Positions 8,838 to 18,375 of a stretch of 64,000 nt of DNA are shown in pieces; position 1 is the first letter of the stretch; each line of letters starts with the position of its first letter. Source of the DNA: Flavobacterium rivuli WB 3.3-2 = DSM 21788. GTDB taxonomy: Bacteria > Bacteroidota > Bacteroidia > Flavobacteriales > Flavobacteriaceae. Under the pieces are notes generated by a model. The model saw nothing but the letters and a program-made list of their open reading frames with translations, had not been told where the DNA came from and did not search any database. The stretch lies in NCBI RefSeq assembly GCF_000378485.1, contig NZ_KB899971.1, forward strand, positions 312,219 to 376,218, in the 5' to 3' direction. A program made the position numbers and the translations under genes.

Positions 8838-9551
8838 TTACTCAAAAACCTCACGAAGCACATCGAGCGACTTTGGCCTGCGAAAACCATGAAGGTGAAA
8901 AGCATAATAATCTAAAATTATTTTTAACAACGCCTGCCTTTCTGTAACATGAAAGGCTTTGGTGCTGTTATCAAACTTTAAATCTATAAGCCTGCGCAGT
9001 AAGGCCGTTTCGTGGGCATTAAGGCAGCTTATAGACTGATAGGCAACAAATACGCCTTCGGTCATTTCAAAATAAGGATGTTCGTGTTCCGAATTATCAG
9101 GATAAAAACCAAGGAACTTGGTTAATTCTATAAGTAGAATGAGATGAAAGTTAACAACCTCGTCATGGCTATCCAGCCAAAGCAACGCTGTTTCAAGAAA
9201 ATTGTACAGACTTTGGTTTTGCTCTTCCTCTTTAATACAATTATGAAGCATTTCCGACACAAATAGGGCAATGCTGGTTTTAAGCATATTTGTATTTACC
9301 GAGAGGTAAGGAAAAGCCAATCTTACTTCTTTAAAATACTCCAGTGTACCTTTATTTTTATGGGTAGCCTCCATATCTAAAATTGTAAGCGGCCGGAAAT
9401 AAATAGTTTTCTGGCTGCTTTTTTTAGATGAAAAAGCATCGCGCACATAATACGATTTTAGTCCGTCGCTTTCTGTAAAGCATTTTACCACCAGGCTTTT
9501 TTCCTGATAACGCAACGCACTAAGTACTATGGCTTTTGTTTTTACAAGCAA
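8838..9551 (-). CDS. recO: DNA repair protein RecO
   Basis: A 237-aa protein with the RecO layout: an N-terminal OB-fold (LVKTKAIVLSALRYQEKSLVVKCFT, here in part) followed by a helical C-terminal domain. RecO loads RecA on SSB-coated DNA with RecR in the RecF pathway. The zinc-finger cysteines found in some RecO proteins are absent, as is common in Bacteroidota. It lies directly downstream of porZ in the same orientation, an arrangement I recall from other Flavobacteriaceae. Its 3' end meets the phage-type block. Confidence 0.9.
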   Translation of the reverse strand: MLVKTKAIVLSALRYQEKSLVVKCFTESDGLKSYYVRDAFSSKKSSQKTIYFRPLTILDMEATHKNKGTLEYFKEVRLAFPYLSVNTNMLKTSIALFVSEMLHNCIKEEEQNQSLYNFLETALLWLDSHDEVVNFHLILLIELTKFLGFYPDNSEHEHPYFEMTEGVFVAYQSISCLNAHETALLRRLIDLKFDNSTKAFHVTERQALLKIILDYYAFHLHGFRRPKSLDVLREVFE

Positions 9552-9650
9552 CTTTTCTAATTTATGAATTACGAATGATGAAAATTACTTCCCTGTTGTC
9601 TTAGCAAGTGAAGCTAAATCTGAAATCCACCTTCTGAAATCTTAAATACT

Positions 9651-11951
9651 TTATCGAACGACCATAACTTTTTTAACCTTGGTAAGCGATGCATCTTCAG
9701 ATGATATAAAGATCATGTACACGCCACTTGCTACTTTATATTTACCAAAGGCACGGGTATCCCATAGTATGGTTCCCCCTTCGGATGTTGTTTCGTATAC
9801 AAGATTACCCTCAATATCAGTAATTTTTACGGTAGCCCTGTTTACAAGGCCGCTTATTTTTACGTCTCCTTCAAAACCGGGACGGACAGGGTTAGGGTAT
9901 ACATACACATTACTAAGATCGTCTTCCGCCTCTGTAGATGTACCCTTGTAAGATACCAAACCCTTATCTGTAGCAAAATATACCTCTCCGGTACTATTGT
10001 CTATCTCAATATCGTTTATATTATTACTGGGCAGCGGCGAATTATCTTTAGTAAAATGAAAAAGGGTGCTTTGCCCATCGGGCGATACTAAAAATGCACC
10101 TGCTCCGGCCGTGCCTATCCATTTATTGTTAGATCCGTCTGTCTTAATATCAATAATACTCTGCTCGTTCATAAGTTCTACCGGCACACCATCTTCAAGA
10201 AAAACAATGTTAGTGGCCTCAAGTGTATTCTCTGTCATAAAACGGTCGGCATACAAGGTGCGCAATCCACTTGTTGTGCCTATCCATAAACGGTTACTGT
10301 TATCAATTTCTACACACTTTACATACGTGCTTTCAAGCCCGCTTTCTGCATTTACCACAATAAACTTGTTGTTAAGTGCTTCATTAAACCCTACAAGCCC
10401 TTCTGCAACGGTAGGCAGCCATTTTGTGCCATTCCTGTCTATAAGCATTTTGCCATAAGAAGTAGTTTTCAGGTTGGGTAAAACATCTACGAGAGAATAC
10501 TCTGTCCACCCGCCACCCGGAGAAAGCACTTTTAGCGGTTTCTCTACGTGGGCGTTAGTCATCCACAGGTTATTATTCCTGTCAAACGTACCACCATTTA
10601 TACGCACACTTGTGTAGGGAATAGTACCTGTATAATCCTGTACGGTTTGCAGCTTTGTATTGTTAGGGGTTACATTATTGTAAAGAGTAGTTGGTACATT
10701 ATCTATTAGTTTTAGCAGGCCGGAATGACCCGAATTAAGGTATACCTCTTTCTCGTTGTTAGGATTAATACTAATATCTGAAATAGACTCGAATGGCCCA
10801 AAAACTGCAAGGTCATCATAGGGTATATTCTTCCAGCCTTCGTTTGTGAGCTTACTAACACCATACCTTTTATTATCGGGCGTATAAAAAGTGTTGTAGC
10901 CCCCAAAAACTGCCCACAGGAAATTGCGTGATTTTTTTATAGAAAAAACATTATCGCGCAAAGGCCCATCCGGTGTTATGTTTACAAAAGGTGCCGAAAA
11001 ATTCATAGGTACACTAAACACCCCGCGCTCTGCAGTACCTATATAAAATGTTTGCCCCACAATAGTAGCACAGGTATACGTAATATCTTCCAGTTCGCCG
11101 GGTATGGCATTTATTTGCAATTGCTGCAGAAACTGGCTGTTGTAAACGATAGTTTTTGTGGCGCAGGTAGCTATCATAAAACCGCTGCTTTCCCTTAAAT
11201 CTGTTGCGGCAGAGGGAAGCCTGCCAAAAGTAACAAGATTATCACCCTGCACACGATGTATAGTACCATCGTTATCTATAGCAAAAAGGCCGGTGCCATA
11301 GGTAAGTATACCCGTCCAGTAGGTACCGCCAAACTGTGGTTGCCACTGGTTAAAGTCGTTAAGGTTAGGGTTAGCAAGCAGGGCACGGCGAATGCCAAAC
11401 CCCTCATAAGTAGCAGCATAAATATAACCATTGTAAATGGTAGCCTGCCTCACGGCTACCTCTGCACCGTTAGGCCCCAGGTAAAAGGTATCGCCAAACT
11501 CTAATGTGGCAAGGTTAAACTCTACAATACCAAAATCGGTAGAGAGGTAAGCAATACCATTATATTCGTATATGTGGTTTATTTTCTTTTTTGTGGCCAC
11601 AACAGTGGTTTCCTGTACAATGGCATTTTTAGATACTATACTGTTATTGGCATTAATAATAACCAGCAGGCCGTTGCTGCTGCCCACAAGTGTTTTGTTG
11701 TAAGTGGCGCTATAGTATATGGCCGATATAGTTTCGGTTTTAAGCCCGTCTACAGATGTTATTGTTTTAAGCTCGCCGCTTATATTATTTTGAGAAAACA
11801 TGGCATTTTGGCTCGCAGCAAAAAGCCTGCTGCCCGACTGGGCAAGGTCTACCACATTAGTATATGAAAAGTAGCTGCCCCATTGCTGGTTGCCTTGTGC
11901 ATTGCCGTTAAGGCAAAGGAGTAAAAAAAATAAGGGGAGAAAATGTTTCAT
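9651..11951 (-). CDS. porZ: Type IX secretion protein PorZ
   Basis: A 766-aa exported protein. It has a signal peptide (MKHFLPLFFLLLCLNGNAQ), two-component-regulator-type beta-propeller repeats (e.g. NNLWMTNAHVEKP, NRLWIGTTSGLRTL, NKWIGTAGAGAFL) and a T9SS type A sorting domain from about residue 685 (YVYPNPVRPG to the end). PorZ is part of the cell-surface attachment complex that passes A-LPS to PorU for modification of T9SS cargo. I chose ATG 11951 over the longer frame opening at 12008 because a TATATTTG -7 element at 11966-11973 lies inside the extension. The genome therefore has a T9SS, consistent with two sorted cargo proteins at 52867-55128. Confidence 0.88.
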   Translation of the reverse strand: MKHFLPLFFLLLCLNGNAQGNQQWGSYFSYTNVVDLAQSGSRLFAASQNAMFSQNNISGELKTITSVDGLKTETISAIYYSATYNKTLVGSSNGLLVIINANNSIVSKNAIVQETTVVATKKKINHIYEYNGIAYLSTDFGIVEFNLATLEFGDTFYLGPNGAEVAVRQATIYNGYIYAATYEGFGIRRALLANPNLNDFNQWQPQFGGTYWTGILTYGTGLFAIDNDGTIHRVQGDNLVTFGRLPSAATDLRESSGFMIATCATKTIVYNSQFLQQLQINAIPGELEDITYTCATIVGQTFYIGTAERGVFSVPMNFSAPFVNITPDGPLRDNVFSIKKSRNFLWAVFGGYNTFYTPDNKRYGVSKLTNEGWKNIPYDDLAVFGPFESISDISINPNNEKEVYLNSGHSGLLKLIDNVPTTLYNNVTPNNTKLQTVQDYTGTIPYTSVRINGGTFDRNNNLWMTNAHVEKPLKVLSPGGGWTEYSLVDVLPNLKTTSYGKMLIDRNGTKWLPTVAEGLVGFNEALNNKFIVVNAESGLESTYVKCVEIDNSNRLWIGTTSGLRTLYADRFMTENTLEATNIVFLEDGVPVELMNEQSIIDIKTDGSNNKWIGTAGAGAFLVSPDGQSTLFHFTKDNSPLPSNNINDIEIDNSTGEVYFATDKGLVSYKGTSTEAEDDLSNVYVYPNPVRPGFEGDVKISGLVNRATVKITDIEGNLVYETTSEGGTILWDTRAFGKYKVASGVYMIFISSEDASLTKVKKVMVVR

Positions 11952-11965
11952 CGGCATTATTTGCG

Positions 11966-11973
11966 CAAATATA
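11966..11973 (-). promoter_or_regulatory. porZ promoter -7 element TATATTTG
   Basis: Perfect match to the Bacteroidota -7 consensus TAnnTTTG, read on the minus strand. Transcription would begin near 11960, leaving a very short leader before ATG 11951. It decides the start of porZ. Confidence 0.7.
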
Positions 11974-12068
11974 GTTAAAACGCATTTATTGCAATTTTTG
12001 TATGCCATGTATAAAAATAAAATAGCAAATAAGAAAACGCTGCTGATTAATTGCGGTAGTGTCTAAAG

Positions 12069-12212
12069 TTTTTACCACATAGATATGTAGGCTATAGTAT
12101 AACAAGAAGCTTTGCTTTTAGCATAGTTTGCATAGCAATACTATGTAGTAAGCGCAGCGCACCTATCAAGCCTTTAACACACCGTAAAACCTATGTTTCT
12201 ATGTGGTAAAAA
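12069..12212. repeat. Inverted-repeat element with TTTTTACCACATAG arms
   Basis: Perfect 14-base arms TTTTTACCACATAG (12069-12082) and its complement (12199-12212) bound a 144-base element between porZ and the SDR gene. It resembles three longer elements at 41385-41585, 43121-43302 and 57486-57690 whose outer arms read TTTTACCACAA or similar. No gene is seen in the gap 12009-12249. Confidence 0.6.
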
Positions 12213-12249
12213 TAAATGAAAGTAAAACTTTATTTTGTTAAGCAGTTAT

Positions 12250-13002
12250 TTATATCGTCTTGTTTACCAGTGTAGCACTGGCCTGTGCCGTAGGCAATAC
12301 TAAAAGGTCGGCAATGTTAACATGGTATGGCCGGCTGATAACAAAGTGGATAATATCTGCAATATCCTCTGCTTTAAGCGGCTCAAATCCCACATAAACA
12401 CTCTCTGCCCTTTCGCGGTCGCCTTTAAAGCGCACTTCGCTAAACTCGGTATCTACCATACCCGGGTTTATAGCACCTACACGAATGCCGTACTGGTTAA
12501 GGTCCATGCGCATGCCCTGGTTTATAGCATCTACCGCATGCTTAGTAGCGCAGTACACATTACCATTGGTATACACCTCTTTACCGGCTATAGAGCCTAT
12601 GTTAATAATGTGGCCACTCCTGCGTGCTACCATTCCCGGTATAACTTCTTTACTTACGTACAGCAGGCCTTTTATATTTATGTCTATCATGGCGTCCCAG
12701 TCTTCCTCGTCGCCATTTTCTATAGGGTCCAGGCCGTGGGCATTGCCTGCGTTATTTATAAGTACATCTATATGGGCAAAATCCGGCGGCAGGGAGGCGA
12801 TAGATTTTTTTACCTCCTTTTTTTTACGCACATCAAAGTTTAAGGTGTGCACATCGGTAAGTGCCGAGAACTCGTCCTGCAGTTCGGCCAGCCTGTCTTC
12901 ACGCCTTCCGCATATTATAAGCCTGAATTTATTTTTAGCTAAAAAACGTGCCGTAGCCCTGCCTATGCCACTTGTTGCGCCTGTTATGAGTACTGTCTTC
13001 AT
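12250..13002 (-). CDS. Short-chain dehydrogenase/reductase (YdfG-like)
   Basis: A 250-aa classical SDR. It has the nucleotide-binding GATSGIG (residues 8-14), NNAG (83-86), and catalytic Ser137 with YxxxK (Tyr150, Lys154). The overall length and the PGMVDTEF segment fit the YdfG/serine-3-dehydrogenase group of NADP-dependent 3-hydroxy-acid dehydrogenases. The actual substrate cannot be read from sequence. The Arg-rich CGRRED after strand 2 favours NADP(H). It stands alone between two repeat-bearing gaps. Confidence 0.88.
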   Translation of the reverse strand: MKTVLITGATSGIGRATARFLAKNKFRLIICGRREDRLAELQDEFSALTDVHTLNFDVRKKKEVKKSIASLPPDFAHIDVLINNAGNAHGLDPIENGDEEDWDAMIDINIKGLLYVSKEVIPGMVARRSGHIINIGSIAGKEVYTNGNVYCATKHAVDAINQGMRMDLNQYGIRVGAINPGMVDTEFSEVRFKGDRERAESVYVGFEPLKAEDIADIIHFVISRPYHVNIADLLVLPTAQASATLVNKTI

Positions 13003-13503
13003 TATTTATTTCAGATTTCAGATTGTAGATTTCAGATTTCTCTTTCGCCCACAAAATTGTATTTTGATTTTTTGTTATTTGATGATTGCCAGCTATTTCG
13101 TTTTCGGCAACTATATTTCGGGCATAAAATTAAACAAAAGGCTTGTTTATTAAGTCATGCATAGTAAAATAAATGTAAAACCTCCTGCCGTTTTGCAGAT
13201 ACCTTTATTATAATACGTAAATTGAGCGAAATTATAGCAAACCCGCAGGGTTTGGCATTATTTTATGCTATAATTTTTAACAGTTTTATACTTTATTTAA
13301 AATACTTTCGTTGTAAAACAGCCCTTACAAGGGCTTTTGCTATGAATTGCCAAAACGTTAATAAAAAAATGTACTATTACACAGTTACTTACAAATTCAA
13401 CACTATCATTAACAACACGTTAACAGGTAATGCAAATTTTTCGGCAATGAATTTGCAATATGAAAAAAGCTTACTAAATTCACACTCCAAATTTTAATAT
13501 ACT
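13003..13503. other. Intergenic region between SDR gene and moxR
   Basis: It holds short TTTCAGATT repeats near 13010-13036, a motif also found near 9580-9640 and 51190-51285. The remainder is AT-rich and divergent, so it should carry promoters for both flanks. TGAATTTG at 13447-13454, about 50 bases before moxR, is one mismatch from the -7 consensus. A 91-codon open frame at 13222-13497 has no recognisable features and is probably not a gene. Confidence 0.5.
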
Positions 13504-14508
13504 ATGGAAGATAATACTGCCGCTTTAGACATAAGGGCTATCAACGAAAAAATAGAAAGGGAAAGCGCCTTTGTAGACCTGCTCGTAATGGAAATGAACA
13601 AGGTTATTGTAGGCCAAAAGTACATGATAGAGCGACTGCTTATAGGCCTTTTAGGCCAGGGGCACATACTGCTTGAGGGTGTACCGGGACTTGCAAAAAC
13701 ACTTGCCATTAATACATTATCGCAGGCAGTGGCAGGCAGCTTTAGCCGTATACAGTTTACACCCGATCTATTACCGGCAGACGTTGTGGGTACCATGATA
13801 TACAACGTTAAGCAAAACGAATTTACCATAAAAAAAGGGCCAATATTTGCAAACTTTGTCCTTGCCGATGAGATTAACAGGGCTCCGGCTAAAGTACAAT
13901 CGGCTTTGCTTGAGGCCATGCAGGAAAAGCAGGTAACCATAGGCGAAGAAACCTTTAAGCTGCAAAAGCCATTCCTTGTAATGGCAACCATGAACCCGGT
14001 AGAGCAGGAAGGTACCTACCCGTTACCGGAAGCCCAGGTAGACCGTTTTATGCTTAAGGCTGTTATTGATTATCCTAAAATGGAAGACGAACGCCTTGTA
14101 GTGCGTGCCAACCTTAAAGGCGCTTTCGAAACCGTAAATCAGGTAGTGTCCGTAGACCAGATATTAAGGGCACAGGCCGCTGTGCGCGAGGTGTATATGG
14201 ACGAGAAAATAGAGAAGTACATTCTTGATATTATTTTCGCTACCCGTTACCCTGAAAAATACAAGCTTGAAAAACTAAAACCGCTTATAAGCTTTGGTTC
14301 ATCGCCCAGGGGAAGCATCAACCTTGCTACCGCTGCTAAGTGTTATGCATTCATTAAACGCAGGGGTTATGTAATTCCCGAAGATGTTCGCGCTGTAGTA
14401 CATGATGTATTGCGCCACCGTATAGGTATAACGTATGAGGCCGAAGCAGAGAACGTAACATCTATAGACATTATTAATAAAATAGTAAACGAGATAGAGG
14501 TTCCATAA
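13504..14508 (+). CDS. MoxR-type AAA+ ATPase
   Basis: A 334-aa AAA+ ATPase of the MoxR class. Walker A is GVPGLAKT (59-66) and Walker B is VLADEINRAPAK (119-130), followed by sensor 1 (ATMNPVEQEGTYPLPEAQVDR). MoxR ATPases act as chaperones with VWA-domain partners. This one heads the operon of DUF58 and VWA proteins that makes up the Bat system. Partners in the same operon are the DUF58 protein and BatA/BatB. Confidence 0.93.
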   Translation: MEDNTAALDIRAINEKIERESAFVDLLVMEMNKVIVGQKYMIERLLIGLLGQGHILLEGVPGLAKTLAINTLSQAVAGSFSRIQFTPDLLPADVVGTMIYNVKQNEFTIKKGPIFANFVLADEINRAPAKVQSALLEAMQEKQVTIGEETFKLQKPFLVMATMNPVEQEGTYPLPEAQVDRFMLKAVIDYPKMEDERLVVRANLKGAFETVNQVVSVDQILRAQAAVREVYMDEKIEKYILDIIFATRYPEKYKLEKLKPLISFGSSPRGSINLATAAKCYAFIKRRGYVIPEDVRAVVHDVLRHRIGITYEAEAENVTSIDIINKIVNEIEVP

Positions 14509-14644
14509 ATTAGTTTTTTTGGTTTCAGGTTTAAAGTTTAAAGTTGCTCCCCGTGTGGCATTCGTACCGGCAGTAATTTAAACGATGTACTTGTTCGTAC
14601 AGAACAGGCAAAAACATGAAACCTTAAACTTTAAACAAAAATTC
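14509..14644. repeat. moxR-DUF58 spacer with GTTTAAAGTTT inverted repeat
   Basis: GTTTAAAGTTT (14529-14539) and AAACTTTAAAC (14626-14636) are perfect inverted arms around a spacer with a second weaker hairpin (CGTAC, then GTACG). A longer open frame for the following gene starts at 14585 inside this structure but is not the likely start. Confidence 0.5.
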
Positions 14645-15511
14645 ATGGATACAAAAGATATAATAAAGAAGGTTCGTAAAATAGAGATAAAAACCAAAAG
14701 GCTGAGCAATCATATCTTTTCGGGAGAATATCATTCGTCGTTCAAGGGCCGTGGTATGACCTTTAGCGAGGTGCGCCAGTACCAGTTTGGCGACGACGTT
14801 AGGGCTATCGACTGGAATGTTACCGCGCGTTACAACGAGCCTTACATTAAGGTGTTTGAAGAGGAGCGCGAACTTACCATGATGCTGATGGTAGACATTA
14901 GCGGCAGCGAAAGTTTTGGTACGCAAAATTCCTTTAAAAAAGATATTGTTACAGAGATTGCCGCTACCATGGCATTCTCGGCTACGCAAAATAACGATAA
15001 GATAGGCCTTATACTGTTTTCAGATCAGATAGAGCTTTACATACCACCCAAAAAAGGAAAATCGCATGTACTGCGCATTATCCGCGAGCTGGTAGAGTTT
15101 GAGCCTAAAAGTAAAAAGACCGATATTACCGTGGCACTTAAGTTTATTGCCGGTGTACTTAAAAAGAGGGCCATCGTATTTTTGATATCCGATTTTATGT
15201 CGGCAGATTTTGAGCATACCCTTAAGATAGCTGCCAAGAAACACGATATAACCGGAGTTCGCGTGTATGACCCCCGCGAGGAAAAAATGCCCGACATAGG
15301 CCTTGTTAACATGGCCGATGCCGAGACCGGCGAAACCCTGTTAGTGAATACCGGTTCTAAAAGTGTGCGCCTGCAGTATGAAAAATACTATCAGGAGCGT
15401 GTAAAATATTTTAAGGAAACCTTTAGCCGCTGCGGTGCAGGGTCGCTAAGCACCCGTGTAGACGAGTCCTATGTAACTAAACTGCTGGGCTATTTTAAAG
15501 CCAGGGCGTAA
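14645..15511 (+). CDS. DUF58 domain protein of the Bat operon
   Basis: A 288-aa protein of the DUF58 family. It has the family signature around residues 43-75 (VRQYQFGDDVRAIDWNVTAR, then EPYIKVFEEERE) and a VWA-like fold with DISGS (84-88). DUF58 proteins pair with MoxR ATPases, probably as membrane-associated partners, though no transmembrane segment is present here. ATG 14645 is preferred over an upstream in-frame ATG at 14585, since the extension is encoded by an inverted-repeat spacer. Confidence 0.9.
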   Translation: MDTKDIIKKVRKIEIKTKRLSNHIFSGEYHSSFKGRGMTFSEVRQYQFGDDVRAIDWNVTARYNEPYIKVFEEERELTMMLMVDISGSESFGTQNSFKKDIVTEIAATMAFSATQNNDKIGLILFSDQIELYIPPKKGKSHVLRIIRELVEFEPKSKKTDITVALKFIAGVLKKRAIVFLISDFMSADFEHTLKIAAKKHDITGVRVYDPREEKMPDIGLVNMADAETGETLLVNTGSKSVRLQYEKYYQERVKYFKETFSRCGAGSLSTRVDESYVTKLLGYFKARA

Positions 15512-15741
15512 GGTACATGCAGACATAAGATGGAACAGACACGAATTTCACTTATTCTCCGAATAAATTGGTGAAAATTTGTGGGATTAGTGTAAGAGCT
15601 ATACTGAGTCAGCAGTGTTGACGAAATGGTTTTAAGATTTTTACGGTTAATAACTGTATAGTATGTTGCAACAGATGGCTTACATTTTTGTAGTAAGCCT
15701 GTCATTTATAAGCATAAAGGCTAATAAATTATAAATAGATA
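15512..15741. other. Spacer inside Bat operon with dispersed-repeat fragments
   Basis: No gene is seen. CACGAATTTCAC (about 15540) and GGTGAAAATTTGTGG (about 15570) form an imperfect inverted repeat of a kind found between many flavobacterial genes. Transcription from moxR may or may not read through. Confidence 0.4.
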
Positions 15742-17367
15742 ATGATCATTAAAAAATTATATGTCCTGCTGTTTTGCTTTGCCGCTGTTACTGCCTTTGG
15801 GCAGCAAAAGCCGCTGCAAACCAGTTTAGACAGCACTAAAATAAAGATAGGCAGCCAGGCCAAGCTTACGCTTAAAGCCACGGTAGATACCGCTGCCAAA
15901 GTAAGTTTCCCTACCGGAAAAAACTTTGGCCAGCTAGAGGTTATCAATTCCTACCCTATAGATACCATTCGCAAAGGGGCAATTTATGAGCTGGTTAAAA
16001 AGTACGGGCTTACCCAGTTCGACTCCGGCCGCTATGTAATTCCGCGCCTCCCTGTGGTTATCAATAATAAAACCATACAAACAGACTCTCTTGCGGTAGA
16101 GGTGTACAACATTAAGGTAGACACACTTAAGCAAAAAATGTTTGATATTAAGCCGGTTGTAGAAGCTAAGAGCGACAACACCTGGTGGTATATCCTGTTA
16201 GGTTTAGTATTGCTTGCAGCAGCAGGCTTTGGCGCATGGTGGTATTTTTTAAAGAACAGGAAACCAAAAGAAAAGGCCAAACCTGTTGTTATAAAAACGC
16301 CTATAGAAATTGCTACAGCACAATTGCAGGACCTTGAAAAGAAAGAGCTTTTACAACAGGGTGCCGTTAAAGAATACTATAGCGAAATGGCCGACATTGC
16401 CCGTACCTATATAGAAGAGGCAATACACATACCGGCTATGGAAAGCACTACAGGCGAACTTATTGAGGCCATGCGTAGTGCGGTACAGCGCAAAAAAATG
16501 AGCCTGCGCCCCGAAACTTTTGAGCAGTTGGAACAGGTGCTTCGCAATGCCGACCTTGTAAAGTTTGCCAAGAGCAAGCCGCTTGATTTTGAAATTGCCG
16601 AAGACCGTACCCGTATAGAAAAAACCATTGTAGTTATAGACCGCAACATCCCTGAGGAAACTCCGGAGGATGATACCCATACCCAGCTTTGGCTGGAAGC
16701 CCAGCGCAAAAAGAAAGAGAAGAAACGTAAAAACATGATCATTGCCGGGTCTATAAGCCTGTTTGTAGCCCTGCTTATACTTCTTGGCTTTACCGTGGGC
16801 ATGGATTATTTAAGGGATAACTACATAGGCCACAACACTAAAGAGCTTGTAGATGGCGAATGGGTAAGGAGCGAATATGGAAGCCCAGGCGTTACTGTAG
16901 AAACTCCACGCGTACTTAAGCGTATAAATGTAGAGGCTACCGTCCCTAAAGAAACTATGGCACTCCTTAAAGAGATGAGCACGTTTGGCTACGGTTCGTT
17001 AAACGAGAATTTTTACATAGAAGTATCTACCCTTAGCTATAAACAGGAAACAGAGGTAGACCTTAATAAAGTACTCGATGGTGCAGCTAAACTGTGGGAA
17101 GCCCGCGGAGCATCTAACATATTGCTTAAAACCGAAGATTTTGCTACAGAGAAAGGTATTACCGGTATGCGCTCGTATGGTAACATGACCCTGCCCGACC
17201 CTATTACCAAAACTCCTGTACGTGCTTACTACGAGCTGTATGTGTTTAAGCAACAGGGCGGCCTGCAGCAGGTTATGGTACAGTACCGCGAGGGCGACCA
17301 GTATGGCATGCAGATACTGGAGCGCATAAAAAATTCGATAGAACTAAGAACCCTGAACCAGCAATAA
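15742..17367 (+). CDS. Bat-operon membrane protein, unnamed
   Basis: A 541-aa protein with a signal peptide (MIIKKLYVLLFCFAAVTAFG), an exported beta-rich domain (about 22-140), a membrane segment (about 147-169), a cytoplasmic helical region (about 190-320), a second membrane segment (about 331-353) and a C-terminal exported domain (about 365-541). The first half resembles BatD/DUF4381-type proteins that occur between DUF58 and VWA genes. I do not recognise the C-terminal domain. The gene ends one base before batA, so it belongs to the same transcript. Confidence 0.75.
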   Translation: MIIKKLYVLLFCFAAVTAFGQQKPLQTSLDSTKIKIGSQAKLTLKATVDTAAKVSFPTGKNFGQLEVINSYPIDTIRKGAIYELVKKYGLTQFDSGRYVIPRLPVVINNKTIQTDSLAVEVYNIKVDTLKQKMFDIKPVVEAKSDNTWWYILLGLVLLAAAGFGAWWYFLKNRKPKEKAKPVVIKTPIEIATAQLQDLEKKELLQQGAVKEYYSEMADIARTYIEEAIHIPAMESTTGELIEAMRSAVQRKKMSLRPETFEQLEQVLRNADLVKFAKSKPLDFEIAEDRTRIEKTIVVIDRNIPEETPEDDTHTQLWLEAQRKKKEKKRKNMIIAGSISLFVALLILLGFTVGMDYLRDNYIGHNTKELVDGEWVRSEYGSPGVTVETPRVLKRINVEATVPKETMALLKEMSTFGYGSLNENFYIEVSTLSYKQETEVDLNKVLDGAAKLWEARGASNILLKTEDFATEKGITGMRSYGNMTLPDPITKTPVRAYYELYVFKQQGGLQQVMVQYREGDQYGMQILERIKNSIELRTLNQQ

Positions 17368-17368
17368 C

Positions 17369-18373
17369 ATGAAAGACGTAACATTTTTACATCCGGGGTT
17401 CTTTTGGCTTTTTGCACTGCTTCCGCTGGCTATAGGCTGGTACATCTGGAAGCGTAAAAAACAAACCGCCACGCTTACTATAAGTACACTAAACGGGTTT
17501 AAGGCGGCCCCATCTGTTTTGGCAAAGCTAAAACCGGTGCTGTTTGTTTTCCGCCTTCTGGCGTTAAGCCTTATAATTGTAGCCATGGCAAGGCCAAGAA
17601 CGGTAGATGTTAACAATAAAATAAGCTCTACAAAAGGTATAGATATTGTAATGGCTATGGACGTATCAGGCTCTATGCTGGCGCGCGACCTTAAGCCTAA
17701 CCGCCTTGATGCCCTTAAAAAGGTAGCGGCAGAGTTTGTAGATAACCGCCCTAACGACCGTATAGGCCTGGTAGTATACGCTGGGGAAGCCTATACAAAA
17801 ACGCCCGTAACGAGCGATAAAGAACTGGTTAAGCAGGCTATAAAATCGGTTAGGTATGACGACTCTGTGCTGCAGGATGGTACAGGCATAGGCGTAGGCC
17901 TTGCCACTGCCGTTAACCGCCTTAAAGACAGCAAGGCAAAAAGCCGCATTATTATATTGCTTACAGATGGTGTAAACAACTCCGGTTTTGTAGACCCACG
18001 AATGGGTGCCGCTATGGCTAAAGAGTATGGTATAAAAGTATATACCATAGGTATAGGTACTAATGGTAAGGCAGAGTTTCCTTATGCTAAAAAACCCGAC
18101 GGCTCTTTTGTATACCAGATGATGGATGTAAAAATAGACCAGGACCTTATGAAAGAGATTGCCAAAACAACCGATGGCACCTACTTTAGGGCAACCAGCA
18201 ACAACAAGCTGAAGGAAATTTATGACCAGATAAACAAACTGGAAACAACCGAAATAGAGGAACAAAAGTTTTATAATTACGACGAAAAATTCCGCCCGTG
18301 GGTATGGGCAGCTTTTGGGCTGCTGCTTGCCGAAGCGGTGGCACGAAGAACACTTTACAAAAGTTTTATATAA
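17369..18373 (+). CDS. batA: BatA, membrane-anchored VWA-domain protein
   Basis: A 334-aa protein with membrane segments near residues 11-27 and 55-74, a VWA domain with intact MIDAS DVSGS (98-102) and distal LLTDG (Asp200), and a C-terminal membrane helix (about 310-328). This is the BatA arrangement from the Bacteroides aerotolerance operon, in which VWA proteins sit in the inner membrane facing the periplasm. It starts one base after the previous stop, and batB follows with 2 bases between. Confidence 0.9.
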   Translation: MKDVTFLHPGFFWLFALLPLAIGWYIWKRKKQTATLTISTLNGFKAAPSVLAKLKPVLFVFRLLALSLIIVAMARPRTVDVNNKISSTKGIDIVMAMDVSGSMLARDLKPNRLDALKKVAAEFVDNRPNDRIGLVVYAGEAYTKTPVTSDKELVKQAIKSVRYDDSVLQDGTGIGVGLATAVNRLKDSKAKSRIIILLTDGVNNSGFVDPRMGAAMAKEYGIKVYTIGIGTNGKAEFPYAKKPDGSFVYQMMDVKIDQDLMKEIAKTTDGTYFRATSNNKLKEIYDQINKLETTEIEEQKFYNYDEKFRPWVWAAFGLLLAEAVARRTLYKSFI

Positions 18374-18375
18374 CT

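Noticed and set aside
11952..12008. N-terminal extension of PorZ
   Set aside because: It contains the TATATTTG promoter element, and a good signal peptide starts at 11951.
13222..13497. A 91-codon plus-strand frame upstream of moxR
   Set aside because: No domain, signal peptide or coding-like composition; it spans an AT-rich promoter region and ends 7 bases before moxR.
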